Origin: an uncultured Desulfobacter sp.
GTDB taxonomy: Bacteria; Desulfobacterota; Desulfobacteria; Desulfobacterales; Desulfobacteraceae
DNA: 64,000 nucleotides
NCBI RefSeq assembly: GCF_963665355.1
Contig: NZ_OY762229.1
Span: 1,922,001-1,986,000, forward strand
Reading direction: 5' to 3'
Position 1 is the first letter of the stretch, and each line of letters opens with the position of its first letter. A model generated the notes under the pieces. It was not told the DNA's origin and did not search any database. It saw nothing but the letters and a program-made list of their open reading frames with translations. The translations under genes and the position numbers were made by a program. Positions 8,151-15,810 of the stretch are shown here, one piece after another.

Positions 8151-9998
8151 ATGAAAAAATTAAAATGGTTGAACATCCGTTTGATATTATCAGCAATCCC
8201 GTTTTTATTTGGATTCATTTGCGTACAGAATTCACATGCATCATTAGATAATAAAGGAACCGATTTTATTCTGGGTTTTCTGCCTAACTTAAGTACAGGA
8301 ACTTTAGAGCTACACCTGACTGCTGATACCAACACGGAAGTAACCGTTGAGTATCCGACCAATTCCCCGACGTTCACAACAACAGTAACTCTAACCCCGG
8401 GGGATGTTGCCATTGTTGCGTTGCCTTCAGAAGCCCAGAACTGGACCAGTGGTCAAGTAGGTACCAAATCGGTCCATGCATATTCTTCAGAAAATGAATT
8501 CGTATGTTACATGATCAATCGCTACTCTTACACGTCTGATGCATCATTAGCCATTCCTATGGATACTTTTAATACCGAGTATTTCACGGTTAATAACCCG
8601 GATATCAACAGCTCTTACGAATATCCCGAAATTGTTGTTGTAGCTGCCTATGACGATACTGAAGTTTCAATGACGCTGCCAGGCGGTGCGGTGCAGACTG
8701 CAACTTTAAACCGCGGTGAAGGGTATTTCTATACTCAAAGTTCGGATCTGACCGGGACATACATTAATTCAAGCAAACCAGTAGGCGTAACAAGTGGAAA
8801 CAAATGCTCCAATTACGATGGCAGTGCCTGCGATCATATTTTTGAAATGCTTCCCCCCATTGCTGCCTGGGAAAAAGCTACTCCGGCAGTTGAGCCGCCC
8901 GAAACATCCCTCGGTACCAGATACTCGATTGTTGCATCTACAGATGGGACAGAGGTGACGTATAATGGTACACTCCTCACAACTTTGAACCGGGGAGAGT
9001 CAATTTATACTGACAGGCTTACCGGAAATTATCTATTCGCAGCCAACGAGCCTATTATGGTGACACAGTATCTGGCCAACCGGTCCAGCTCCGGCGGGAA
9101 TCCCATCGGCGATCCGGCGATGGGGATACTTACACCCATTGAACAGTTTGACATTGCTTACACATTTTCAACTGTTGGCGGAGAACAGTTTTCGGAAAAC
9201 AATGTGACCATTGTTACGCCGTCTTCGGCAGTAGGGACCCTGACGCTGGACGGTACTGCAATACCAGCAGAAGAGTACAGTCAAATTGGCACCAGCGATT
9301 ACTGGGCTACCATTCAGTATCTTACGGACGGAGTCCATTCAACCAGCTCCTTTTCAGGCCACGGTATCACCGTTGAAGGGTTTAACAGTTATGATTCGTA
9401 TCTGTATACCGGCGGTGCCCTGTTTGAATTTGTCAACCCCCAGGGCGACACAAATTCCCCGATATGCTCCTGTGATGACCAGACTCACACCTGCTATGCC
9501 ACGGACGACCAGCCAAGTGAAGATGTTGACGGGAACGGTGTTCTTGACGCTGGCGAAGACCTGAATAACAACGGCCTCATTGACAAGGACAAAGGTATTT
9601 ACTTTGTAGAACTGGCTGTCGGGTCCCAAAATTTAAATCTTGTTGTTGATCCCTTTGAACCGGGTGATCCGGAAGTCGACTACTCCTACTCAAAAATTGA
9701 TCCACAACTTGAAGCAACTGGTACCATAATTGTGACCGACGGTGCTGGAAATAAGTGTGAAACCGAGGTTTACATTCCCGGTATTGACGACCCTTCTGAT
9801 ATATGTGGCGATCTGGATAATGATTATGATGTTGATGCTGCTGACCGGAACATCATAAGAGCAGCTTTTGGCGCAACTACAGGGGATGCCGGATATATTG
9901 AAGAAGCTGATTACGACCAGGACGGTGACATTGACTATGTTGATTACCGTGAATGGTATGCATGTTACAAAGCATATTTGGCCTCTCAGCTCAAATAA
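8151..9998 (+). CDS. Secreted IgGFc-binding-like protein with C-terminal dockerin
   Basis: 615 residues. A Sec signal peptide covers about residues 1-31 (basic start, hydrophobic core, SHAS). The N-terminal ~420 residues begin GTDFILGFLPN and resemble the IgGFc-binding-protein N-terminal family found in bacterial surface proteins. A Cys-rich, acidic segment follows, with an EF-hand-like DVDGNGVLDAGE. The last 66 residues form a type I dockerin with two calcium-binding repeats (GDLDNDYDVDAAD and DYDQDGDIDYVDY). Dockerins bind cohesins, and a cohesin gene lies 240 bp downstream. No catalytic domain is evident; an adhesin or structural role is inference. The ribosome site is AAGGAAT before the ATG. 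GC content is lower than in the flanking housekeeping genes. Confidence 0.88.
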   Translation: MKKLKWLNIRLILSAIPFLFGFICVQNSHASLDNKGTDFILGFLPNLSTGTLELHLTADTNTEVTVEYPTNSPTFTTTVTLTPGDVAIVALPSEAQNWTSGQVGTKSVHAYSSENEFVCYMINRYSYTSDASLAIPMDTFNTEYFTVNNPDINSSYEYPEIVVVAAYDDTEVSMTLPGGAVQTATLNRGEGYFYTQSSDLTGTYINSSKPVGVTSGNKCSNYDGSACDHIFEMLPPIAAWEKATPAVEPPETSLGTRYSIVASTDGTEVTYNGTLLTTLNRGESIYTDRLTGNYLFAANEPIMVTQYLANRSSSGGNPIGDPAMGILTPIEQFDIAYTFSTVGGEQFSENNVTIVTPSSAVGTLTLDGTAIPAEEYSQIGTSDYWATIQYLTDGVHSTSSFSGHGITVEGFNSYDSYLYTGGALFEFVNPQGDTNSPICSCDDQTHTCYATDDQPSEDVDGNGVLDAGEDLNNNGLIDKDKGIYFVELAVGSQNLNLVVDPFEPGDPEVDYSYSKIDPQLEATGTIIVTDGAGNKCETEVYIPGIDDPSDICGDLDNDYDVDAADRNIIRAAFGATTGDAGYIEEADYDQDGDIDYVDYREWYACYKAYLASQLK

Positions 9999-10237
9999 CG
10001 TTACATAAAATAGGCTCCATAGAGTAGGAAGAAGGCTGCTGCTGCTATCATTATGGGAAAGGAAGCCATTGTTAGAATAATTCAGGGCCTGCTCAAAGTG
10101 AAACCCTGAAAATTGCTTAAAAATTTTAAATGGGTTGATGAAGAATGCTGCTATGCTACCTACGAATTTTTTATGCAACCTTTGAGTGAATAAAACAACA
10201 ATTATTGAAAATCATAACATAGGAAAAGGAACAACTA

Positions 10238-10801
10238 ATGAAAATTAAACGATTAAATTTAATCCTGCTTGCAATTTTTGTTATATTTTTTGCAGCTGGA
10301 CCTGCCATGGCACTTACAATGGATCTTCAAACCACATCAACTACTGTAGCGCTGGGTAATACCTTTAAGGTTGAAGTCTGGGTTAATAGCGAGGATATTG
10401 ATGAAGAGTTGCTTTCTTTTGGTTTTGATGTATCAATCACTGATGGGGATAATCTGTCATATGTCGGATATGACTTGGGAACCTATTTTGATGATGATTC
10501 TTTGCTGGCAGATTTAGATGTTGCAGGAAGCACATTCCCCGGTGTTGCCGATGATGATGTACTTTTGGCCACACTAACTTTTACAGCCATATCCATTGGT
10601 ATGGATAATATAAACGTATCCGGGGCGTATGATGAAGATGGATTAAGTTTTTCAGGATTGTTTTATGAATTAAACGGATTTGACATTGAGGCCTCTCTTG
10701 ATATCACAGTAACCACAGTTCCCGAACCCGCAACGATCTTTCTCTTGGGTGTAGGATTACTCACCTTCATGGGGGTATCCAGAAAAAATATTCATACTTA
10801 G
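10238..10801 (+). CDS. Cohesin-domain protein with PEP-CTERM anchor
   Basis: 187 residues: a signal peptide (about 1-25, ending AMA), one cohesin-type beta-sandwich (about 27-157; starts TTVALGNTFKVEVWVN), then a PEP-CTERM signal. The signal is VPEP at 161-164, a hydrophobic helix and a basic tail (SRKN). PEP-CTERM signals are known to be processed by exosortase for surface or EPS attachment. The predicted product is therefore a small surface-anchored receptor for dockerin-bearing proteins such as its upstream neighbour. The ribosome site is AGGAAAAGGA before the ATG. No own promoter is obvious; read-through from the upstream gene is possible. No exosortase gene is in this window. Confidence 0.88.
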   Translation: MKIKRLNLILLAIFVIFFAAGPAMALTMDLQTTSTTVALGNTFKVEVWVNSEDIDEELLSFGFDVSITDGDNLSYVGYDLGTYFDDDSLLADLDVAGSTFPGVADDDVLLATLTFTAISIGMDNINVSGAYDEDGLSFSGLFYELNGFDIEASLDITVTTVPEPATIFLLGVGLLTFMGVSRKNIHT

Positions 10802-10869
10802 TACGGATCTAAATCCTCCATCTCTGGTGGAGGACCCTAATAGGTTCTACCTATCCGGTGTGAAATAAT

Positions 10870-10922
10870 ATAGGTTCATCCTCCGGGAAAGGCCCGAAGG
10901 GCAAAAAGGAGGATGAACCTAT
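10870..10922 (+). promoter_or_regulatory. Long hairpin over the IS200 tnpA start
   Basis: A perfect 15-bp stem, 10870-10884 (ATAGGTTCATCCTCC) pairing with 10908-10922, with a smaller GCCC/GGGC hairpin inside its loop. The right arm includes the GGAGG ribosome site and the first two bases of the tnpA ATG. IS200 elements are known to hide their ribosome site in such a leader hairpin. Confidence 0.75.
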
Positions 10923-11097
10923 GCATGATTGGGAAAGCTTATCTCATGTCAGATGGGATTACAAATACCACGTGGTATTTGAGCCGAAATACAGACAAAA
11001 GAAACTTTATGGGAAATTCAGGAAACAAGTTGGCGAAATATTTCGAGATCTTTGTGGGTAGAAAAGCATTGAACTACTGGAAGGGCATCTGATGCCG
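10921..11097 (+). pseudogene. tnpA: IS200/IS605-type tnpA remnant
   Basis: Too short and interrupted to be called as an ORF. The frame from 10921 reads HVRWDYKYHVVFEPKYRQKK and GKFRKQVGEIFRDLC, matching the N-terminus of Y1 (HUH) transposases of IS200. An in-frame TAG at 11059 is followed by IELLEGHLMP, after which homology ends before the HUH histidines and catalytic tyrosine. It is a dead element. Confidence 0.85.
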
Positions 11098-11179
11098 GAG
11101 CAAGTTTGGGGCGTCAAAAAAATCGCATTTTAGGTGTTTTTACTTCTCCGCTTTTTGGCACTATTGATAATGCAGAGAT

Positions 11180-11397
11180 CAGCAATTCTAAATTTGCCAT
11201 TAACTCGTTTCAGAGGATGCTCATTGGACACTTTTTTGTTCGATGAGCATATCTCAGCAAGGCTGACCATCTAAGTTTTGACATTCAATCTTTAATCTGG
11301 TTGTAAGAAAACCATCGAAATAAGCTCAATTTAGCGTGGGGTGTCTAAATGCCCTGGTTTAGTTTGCTCATGATTTGGACTCTTAACCCTTAAAATC
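11180..11397 (-). mobile_element. Inverted IS fragment: right end joined to left end
   Basis: 11180-11336 is the reverse complement of 6223-6379 (left end and N-terminal codons of the 1.43-kb IS). 11337-11397 is the reverse complement of 7594-7652 (its right end). Read on the minus strand, the right end runs directly into a left end. That arrangement is expected of tandem copies or of an IS-circle junction, not of a simple internal deletion. Confidence 0.8.
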
Positions 11398-11678
11398 TCA
11401 GCAATTCTCAGTGAAGATTGAAACCCTTAACCAATGTGCTTTTCGGGAAATAAATCCAATTTAATGTTGTAGTGTTTTTGAAAAATTACTATGAGTGTAA
11501 ACCCTGAATGAATCATAAATTTTTCAATCTACGGTAAATTCTCTTGTTGTGAATTCCAACATCCCACATTCGGAAAATTATTTTATAACTAATTGAAATA
11601 ACTAAATATACAAAACTAGATTTTTTATTTACTTTATGATAGTCTTACTCAACGATACATTATATAGGGACTATCAGC
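11398..11678. other. AT-rich non-coding spacer
   Basis: No gene or conserved element recognised. It probably includes the left end of the split transposase element that starts at 11679. Confidence 0.6.
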
Positions 11679-12380
11679 TTGACCACTGGAAAAACACTCA
11701 AATTTTCAAATCTTAGAAAGACGGTTTCTAAACGGGCCGAGGAGATTGTTGAAAAGCGTCAAGCAGGAAAAATAAAATACTCCTTGCATGATTCATGTTT
11801 GAGTGCCCTTGCTATGATGTTTTTCCAAGACCCATCAATGCTTGAATTTCAAAGGCGCCTTGAAGAAGCTTCACAATTGAACAACTTGCAAACAATGTTC
11901 AATGTTATGACCATTCCAAAAGACAATCAAATGAGGACGATCCTCGACAATGTACCGCCGGAGAAACTGTATCCGGTTTTCTCAGACTTTTTTCGGTTGC
12001 TTCAACGTGGTAACCATTTAAATGATTATCTTTTTTTAGAAGACGGCTATATTATCCCGATTGACGGAACACAATATTTTCGGTCAGAGCGCGTCAATTG
12101 TCCTTCATGTTTGATGAAAAAACACCGCAATGGCACCACCAGCTACTCCCATCAAGCTCTCGGGGCCGCTGTTGTTCATCCTGACAAGCCCCAGGTGTTT
12201 CCATTAGCACCTGAACCCATAAAGAATACCGATGGAATCAAAAAGCAAGATTGTGAGATCAATGCCGGAAAACGGATCCTGCAGCGCATTCGAACGGATT
12301 ACCCCAATCTGAAAATAGTGATCACTGCTGATGATTTATATTCCAAAAAACCATTCGTTGAACTGCTTAAAAAATTGAAA
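11679..12380 (+). pseudogene. N-terminal half of a split transposase (unclassified IS family)
   Basis: About 230 residues from a TTG start (TTG ACC ACT GGA) to PFVELLKK. Hallmarks are FFQDPSMLEFQRRLEEA, NNLQTMFNV, the DGTQYF acidic motif with CPSC, KQDCEINAGKR and ITADDLYSKKPF. This is an ISNCY-like transposase family. The reading frame continues without a stop into an IS66 TnpC C-terminus, giving a 294-residue chimera that cannot be functional. Its own C-terminal half is at 5515-6145. Confidence 0.8.
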
Positions 12381-12823
12381 CCTGTGCTGGATGAGCTTAA
12401 AAAATGGCTGGATGCTACTGTCGAGATAACGCCTCCCCAAAGCCTGCTTGGCAAAGCCGTCAACTATGCTTTGAATCAATGGCACCACTTGGTCATCTAT
12501 GCAGATACGGCCCATGTCACTTCGGACAACAATATGGCCGAAAACACCATTCGCCCTTTGTGATCGGACGCAAAAATTGGCTCTTCTCTGTAACCCCTGA
12601 AGGCGCCGCTGCCAGTGCAGCCATTTACAGCCTAATTGAAACCGCCAAAGCAAATGGCCTTGAACCATACTGGTATTTTCGTTACCTTCTGGAAAAACTC
12701 CCCGATGCTATGACCGAGGATGATTTACAAAGCTTTGTTACCTCAATACCTCGACAAGACCAAACTTGCCGGTCCTCCTCATATCGCATAACGAGCCTCC
12801 CTATACAAGGTGGGGTTCATTAA
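12381..12823 (+). pseudogene. IS66 TnpC C-terminal fragment (frameshifted)
   Basis: Homology begins PVLDELKKWLDATVE and runs through LGKAVNYALNQW to the conserved NNMAENTIRP. There a one-base deletion (about 12557) creates a stop, and the frame resumes as FVIGRKNWLFS, then AAASAAIYSLIETAKANGLE. This is the end of an IS66-family DDE transposase. The N-terminal two thirds and the accessory tnpA and tnpB genes are absent. Confidence 0.85.
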
Positions 12824-12832
12824 GCGCTTACA
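12783..12832. mobile_element. IS66 right end
   Basis: Fifty bases from TATCGCA to GCGCTTAC, directly after the TnpC fragment. They align over their whole length with 5465-5514. Copy 2 of the rluA-sir2 repeat starts only 2 bp later. Confidence 0.6.
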
Positions 12833-12885
12833 TTAACGGAAACCAATCTCTAATCGTGATGTGATCCCATTTTCTCAATTTTTAT

Positions 12886-12980
12886 AACAGTCATGGGCTA
12901 TACCTGGCAGATCAGCTGATAGGCCTATCCCGCAACAAAGATTGAAAGATCTTGGTGACTTACCAAATTTTTCATATAAA
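12886..12980. repeat. MITE-like intergenic repeat, copy E1
   Basis: A ~95-bp element starting AACAGTCATGGGCTA, with TTGAAAGATCT in the middle and CATATAAA at its end. It is related to 15860-15954 and 21268-21362. It is flanked by TATA on both sides. The equivalent place in copy 1 (4020/4021) has only a single TAT/AATC junction, so this is an occupied site with a matching empty site. The GGG...CCC arms can form an imperfect hairpin. Confidence 0.8.
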
Positions 12981-12981
12981 T

Positions 12982-13668
12982 CTATGCTTTATCCGATTCA
13001 AATAACCGTTCAATTTCCGGGGGCAGATCCGGCAACTCCAAGGTGACGGTCCTGCCCTTATCCTTGAATGAGAGGAAATAGGAATGCAGGCCCATGGACT
13101 CGAACTGTTTTTCGGTTTTTAAAAATTCAAGGGCTCTGGGGGAGCCGTACCGTGAATCACCCACAACCGGATGCCCAGCCAGCTTGGCATGGCGCCGAAT
13201 CTGGTGCTTGCGGCCGGTGAACAATTCAACGTCCAGAAGGGTATAATGGGTGGAATGGTCCAGAACCCTGTACCGGGTCAGGGCCTTGACCCGTTTTCCC
13301 CGGCCCCGGGGATCGGTTCTGCCGCCGGCGGATTTGGTCAGGGGGGTATCCCAAGTGCCCTGGTCCTGGTCAAAATGGCCGTGGACCAGGGCCTTATATC
13401 GCTTTGTCACCTTCCCCCCTGCAAAAAGATCCGAGAGTCCGGTCAGGGTGCCCCGGTCCGTGGCCACAAGGAGCAGTCCCGAGGTCTCTTTATCCAGGCG
13501 ATGAACGGGCTGGAGTATTTCCGTGATGCCGGGGCCTAAGTTTTTTTGAAAGCCCGATAGTAAATCCCTGCCCGGATCGTTATGGACACTCATGCCCCCG
13601 GGCTTTTCCAGGCAGATCCAGCCTTGGCCGTGTTCTATTATTTTGATTTTTTTTTCCATGACGCCCAT
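12982..13668 (-). CDS. RluA-family pseudouridine synthase, copy 2
   Basis: 228 residues from the same start (MGVMEKK) as copy 1. The frame extends 19 codons further upstream only because of a 5-bp length difference, so the shorter start is preferred. The catalytic HRLDKETSG is intact. It differs from copy 1 at a handful of residues (for example DLLSGFQ against DLLSDLQ, DHSTHY against DHSIHY). It lies just downstream of the complete sir2 gene and in the same direction, the probable ancestral arrangement. Confidence 0.88.
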   Translation of the reverse strand: MGVMEKKIKIIEHGQGWICLEKPGGMSVHNDPGRDLLSGFQKNLGPGITEILQPVHRLDKETSGLLLVATDRGTLTGLSDLFAGGKVTKRYKALVHGHFDQDQGTWDTPLTKSAGGRTDPRGRGKRVKALTRYRVLDHSTHYTLLDVELFTGRKHQIRRHAKLAGHPVVGDSRYGSPRALEFLKTEKQFESMGLHSYFLSFKDKGRTVTLELPDLPPEIERLFESDKA

Positions 13669-13759
13669 CCCATCCCATTCCGGGCCTGGCTTCAAAACCC
13701 AATGAAGGATATGGGGTGCTGACAAATTTTAGATAAAAGCTTGTTTGATAATTGCTGAA

Positions 13760-14593
13760 TCAGTTTAGCACCCGGTCTATGCCTTCCTTTGCACCAAGCG
13801 GGATGCTGATTCCTCCTATAGGCACATCGTAATCTCTCGGGTTGATGCGTATCAACGTCGCCTCCACGGTTCTGCCGATGCGCTCAGATTGCATTCTTAC
13901 TGTAGGTACGGCCTTGCCTGCCCCAATTTCAATAACTGCTACTTTTGCATTCACGCTGCCAAGCCTGTGAAGCCATTTGTGCAATCGTTCTCCCTGCTGA
14001 TCACTGCGGTGCGATATCCAGTTCCAGTCTCCAAACATTAAAATATTGGGACGTGCAAGCCCTCTGCAGTTCGGACATTTTGGAAGCTCTCCTGTTGCTG
14101 TAAACACCTCCATATCAACATTGACTTCAGCGTCTCCGATTTCCCAGATGTTGCTGGAGCATGGCTGGACACATTGAAGATGGTGTATGGAGCCATGGCA
14201 TTCTTCAATCAGATCTTCATGAAAGCCCGCTTTTTGAAACTGCCCGTCAACATTGGAGGTGAATACAAAATATCCGTATTGCATTTCTTCCCCTAAATCA
14301 AGCAATTTTGAAAACCCTTCGTGGGGAATTGTTTCACGATAAAGGTTTAACCTGTGCCCATAAAAAGCCCAGGCCATTCCGGGGTTTTTGACAAACCAGA
14401 CAGGATCTGCCATCTCACTGAACGATTTGCCCAGTTTTGCTATGGGTGGGTAAGCTTTCCAAAAACCTGCATTCCCTCTAAAATCAGGCAAACCCGAATC
14501 TACGCCCATACCGGCTCCGGCAGTTATGAAAAGTGCATCCGCATCTTTAATAACTTCGGAAGCGTGTTGGATATTTTTTTCCAGATTGTCCAT
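13760..14593 (-). CDS. Sir2-family NAD-dependent protein deacylase
   Basis: A 277-residue, complete sirtuin. The NAD-binding motif is GAGMGVDSGLPDFRG (about residues 26-40), the catalytic His lies in ECHGSIHH, and the zinc ligands are CVQPC and CPNC. Sirtuins remove acyl groups from protein lysines using NAD. In this copy the zinc knuckle reads CPNCRG, while the truncated copy keeps the usual CPNCGG. The GAG-Ser position is Gly, a variation common in bacterial subgroups. It is followed by rluA on the same strand. Confidence 0.9.
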   Translation of the reverse strand: MDNLEKNIQHASEVIKDADALFITAGAGMGVDSGLPDFRGNAGFWKAYPPIAKLGKSFSEMADPVWFVKNPGMAWAFYGHRLNLYRETIPHEGFSKLLDLGEEMQYGYFVFTSNVDGQFQKAGFHEDLIEECHGSIHHLQCVQPCSSNIWEIGDAEVNVDMEVFTATGELPKCPNCRGLARPNILMFGDWNWISHRSDQQGERLHKWLHRLGSVNAKVAVIEIGAGKAVPTVRMQSERIGRTVEATLIRINPRDYDVPIGGISIPLGAKEGIDRVLN

Positions 14594-14901
14594 AATATCA
14601 GCCTCATTGTAGGGTTTTGTTTAACAACCAAAGTAGACCAGTTTTAAAGCTGTGTCCATTATTTTAACAAACTTTTAATATTGTCAGGCATCAATCCTTT
14701 ATTTCACTATTCACGGGGTTTTTCCGGCGATATTTTTGAATACAGCTGCGGCTCAACCAAACAACCACCGGCTAAAAGCCGGTGGTTGTTTGGTTGACAA
14801 TGCTTGGTTTTTCAGCAAAAATAATAAAATTTTTTTCAAGGGGTGTGTATTTAAAATGAATATTTTCAGTGTGTTATGATTGTATTTCAGGGGCGGTTTA
14901 T
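14594..14901. other. Divergent intergenic region sir2/birA
   Basis: Non-coding. Its main content is the 21-bp perfect inverted repeat at 14753-14797. A TTGACA overlaps the right arm's end (14794-14799) but lacks a convincing -10 at normal spacing. Confidence 0.6.
14753..14797. repeat. Perfect 21-bp inverted repeat with 3-nt loop
   Basis: The left arm 14753-14773 begins TCAACCAAACAACC; the right arm 14777-14797 is its exact complement, with AAA as loop. No T-run follows on either strand, so it is not a classical intrinsic terminator. It lies between divergent genes. Confidence 0.95.
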
Positions 14902-15810
14902 ATGACACTTCCTGTATTGACAATGCCTCCGGACCAAATTGCAAAGCGGCACCGATTGTGGATGAAAGATATCGCAGCTTTTGGTCCATGGGAACAAATG
15001 GACCGGCAGGACTTGTCACCGGCCGTCCGGCATTCTGTCTGGTGCCCGGTTGCCGGCCCAACGGGACCTGCGCCGACGATTCTGATCTGCGATAAGTGCG
15101 GTTCCAGCATGGAGCCGGCCTGGGACCTTCTGGACCACCGGGAAATCCATACCTGGGACTCGATCATCGTCACGGACCAGGTAGCCGGCAGAGGACAGTT
15201 CCGGCGCAACTGGATCTCCCCCGTCGGAAATCTTTATGCATCCTGGGTGTGGCCCGAATTTTCCGACAATGATATTTCCAATGCGTATCAGGAGAATTTA
15301 CTGCCTCTTATCTCCGCCTACATTGTTGCCCGCGGTTTTGAATTGCTGGGGATTGATGTCCAGATCAAGTGGCCGAACGATCTTTTATACAATAACAGGA
15401 AAGTCGGCGGTATTCTGGTTGAGCAGCGTGACAGGAAAATCATTGTAGGGGTTGGGATCAATATGGCTTGGGCGCCGTCTTTACGGACAGCCGGCACCGA
15501 CACGTTCATGGCAGCGACCTGTCTATGTGACGAAGGGTTTGATGTCTCACCGCTGGGGGTCTGGTCTCACCTGGTGGAAGCAGGCATCCATTGTTTCCGG
15601 ATGTTGATCCGGCAGATCCAGGTTTCCGACTTTATACATCTCATTACCGGCCGTCTGGCATGGCGGGGCAAGCTCGTCCACATTCTGAAAAATGGAGATG
15701 AAGTTTGTTCGGCAATCATTATAGGTGTTGCTGAAAGTGGCGGACTGCTGATAAAAAGCGGCACCCAAACACAGGTCATTCATTCCGGGAGGATTTTAAC
15801 GGTTGAATAA
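14902..15810 (+). CDS. birA: Biotin-protein ligase (BirA-type, no HTH)
   Basis: 302 residues from ATG 14902, which has AGGGGCG 8 nt upstream; an ATG at 14869 lacks such a site. Biotin-protein ligase activates biotin as biotinyl-AMP and attaches it to a carboxyl-carrier lysine. The catalytic motif GRGQFRRNW, the KWPNDLL motif and GGILVE are present, plus an SH3-like C-terminal part. There is no N-terminal DNA-binding HTH. Instead the first ~90 residues are an extra segment with a CDKC pair. The next gene encodes a biotin enzyme with its own attachment lysine, the likely substrate. Confidence 0.88.
   Translation: MTLPVLTMPPDQIAKRHRLWMKDIAAFGPWEQMDRQDLSPAVRHSVWCPVAGPTGPAPTILICDKCGSSMEPAWDLLDHREIHTWDSIIVTDQVAGRGQFRRNWISPVGNLYASWVWPEFSDNDISNAYQENLLPLISAYIVARGFELLGIDVQIKWPNDLLYNNRKVGGILVEQRDRKIIVGVGINMAWAPSLRTAGTDTFMAATCLCDEGFDVSPLGVWSHLVEAGIHCFRMLIRQIQVSDFIHLITGRLAWRGKLVHILKNGDEVCSAIIIGVAESGGLLIKSGTQTQVIHSGRILTVE

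Larger units (their letters stand above)
12835..14399. repeat. Direct repeat copy 2 (rluA-sir2 block)
   Basis: The counterpart of 3970-5436. Beyond 14399 the sir2 gene continues intact, whereas copy 1 breaks into IS66 sequence at the corresponding point. Copy 2 carries a ~95-bp repeat element (12886-12980) that copy 1 lacks. Confidence 0.92.

Noticed and set aside
10084-10120. Terminator or sigma-54 promoter between the dockerin and cohesin genes
   Set aside because: There is a weak CAGGG/CCCTG hairpin with a 16-nt loop and no proper U-tract; no TGGC-N-TTGC at correct spacing was found.
12404-12823. A 139-codon ORF starting at 12404 as an independent gene
   Set aside because: Its first part is out of frame with the IS66 TnpC homology; only the part after the 12557 frameshift is TnpC, so it was merged into the IS66 pseudogene.
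14753-14797. Intrinsic terminator
   Set aside because: No U-tract on either strand and no gene ends next to it; left as an unexplained inverted repeat.
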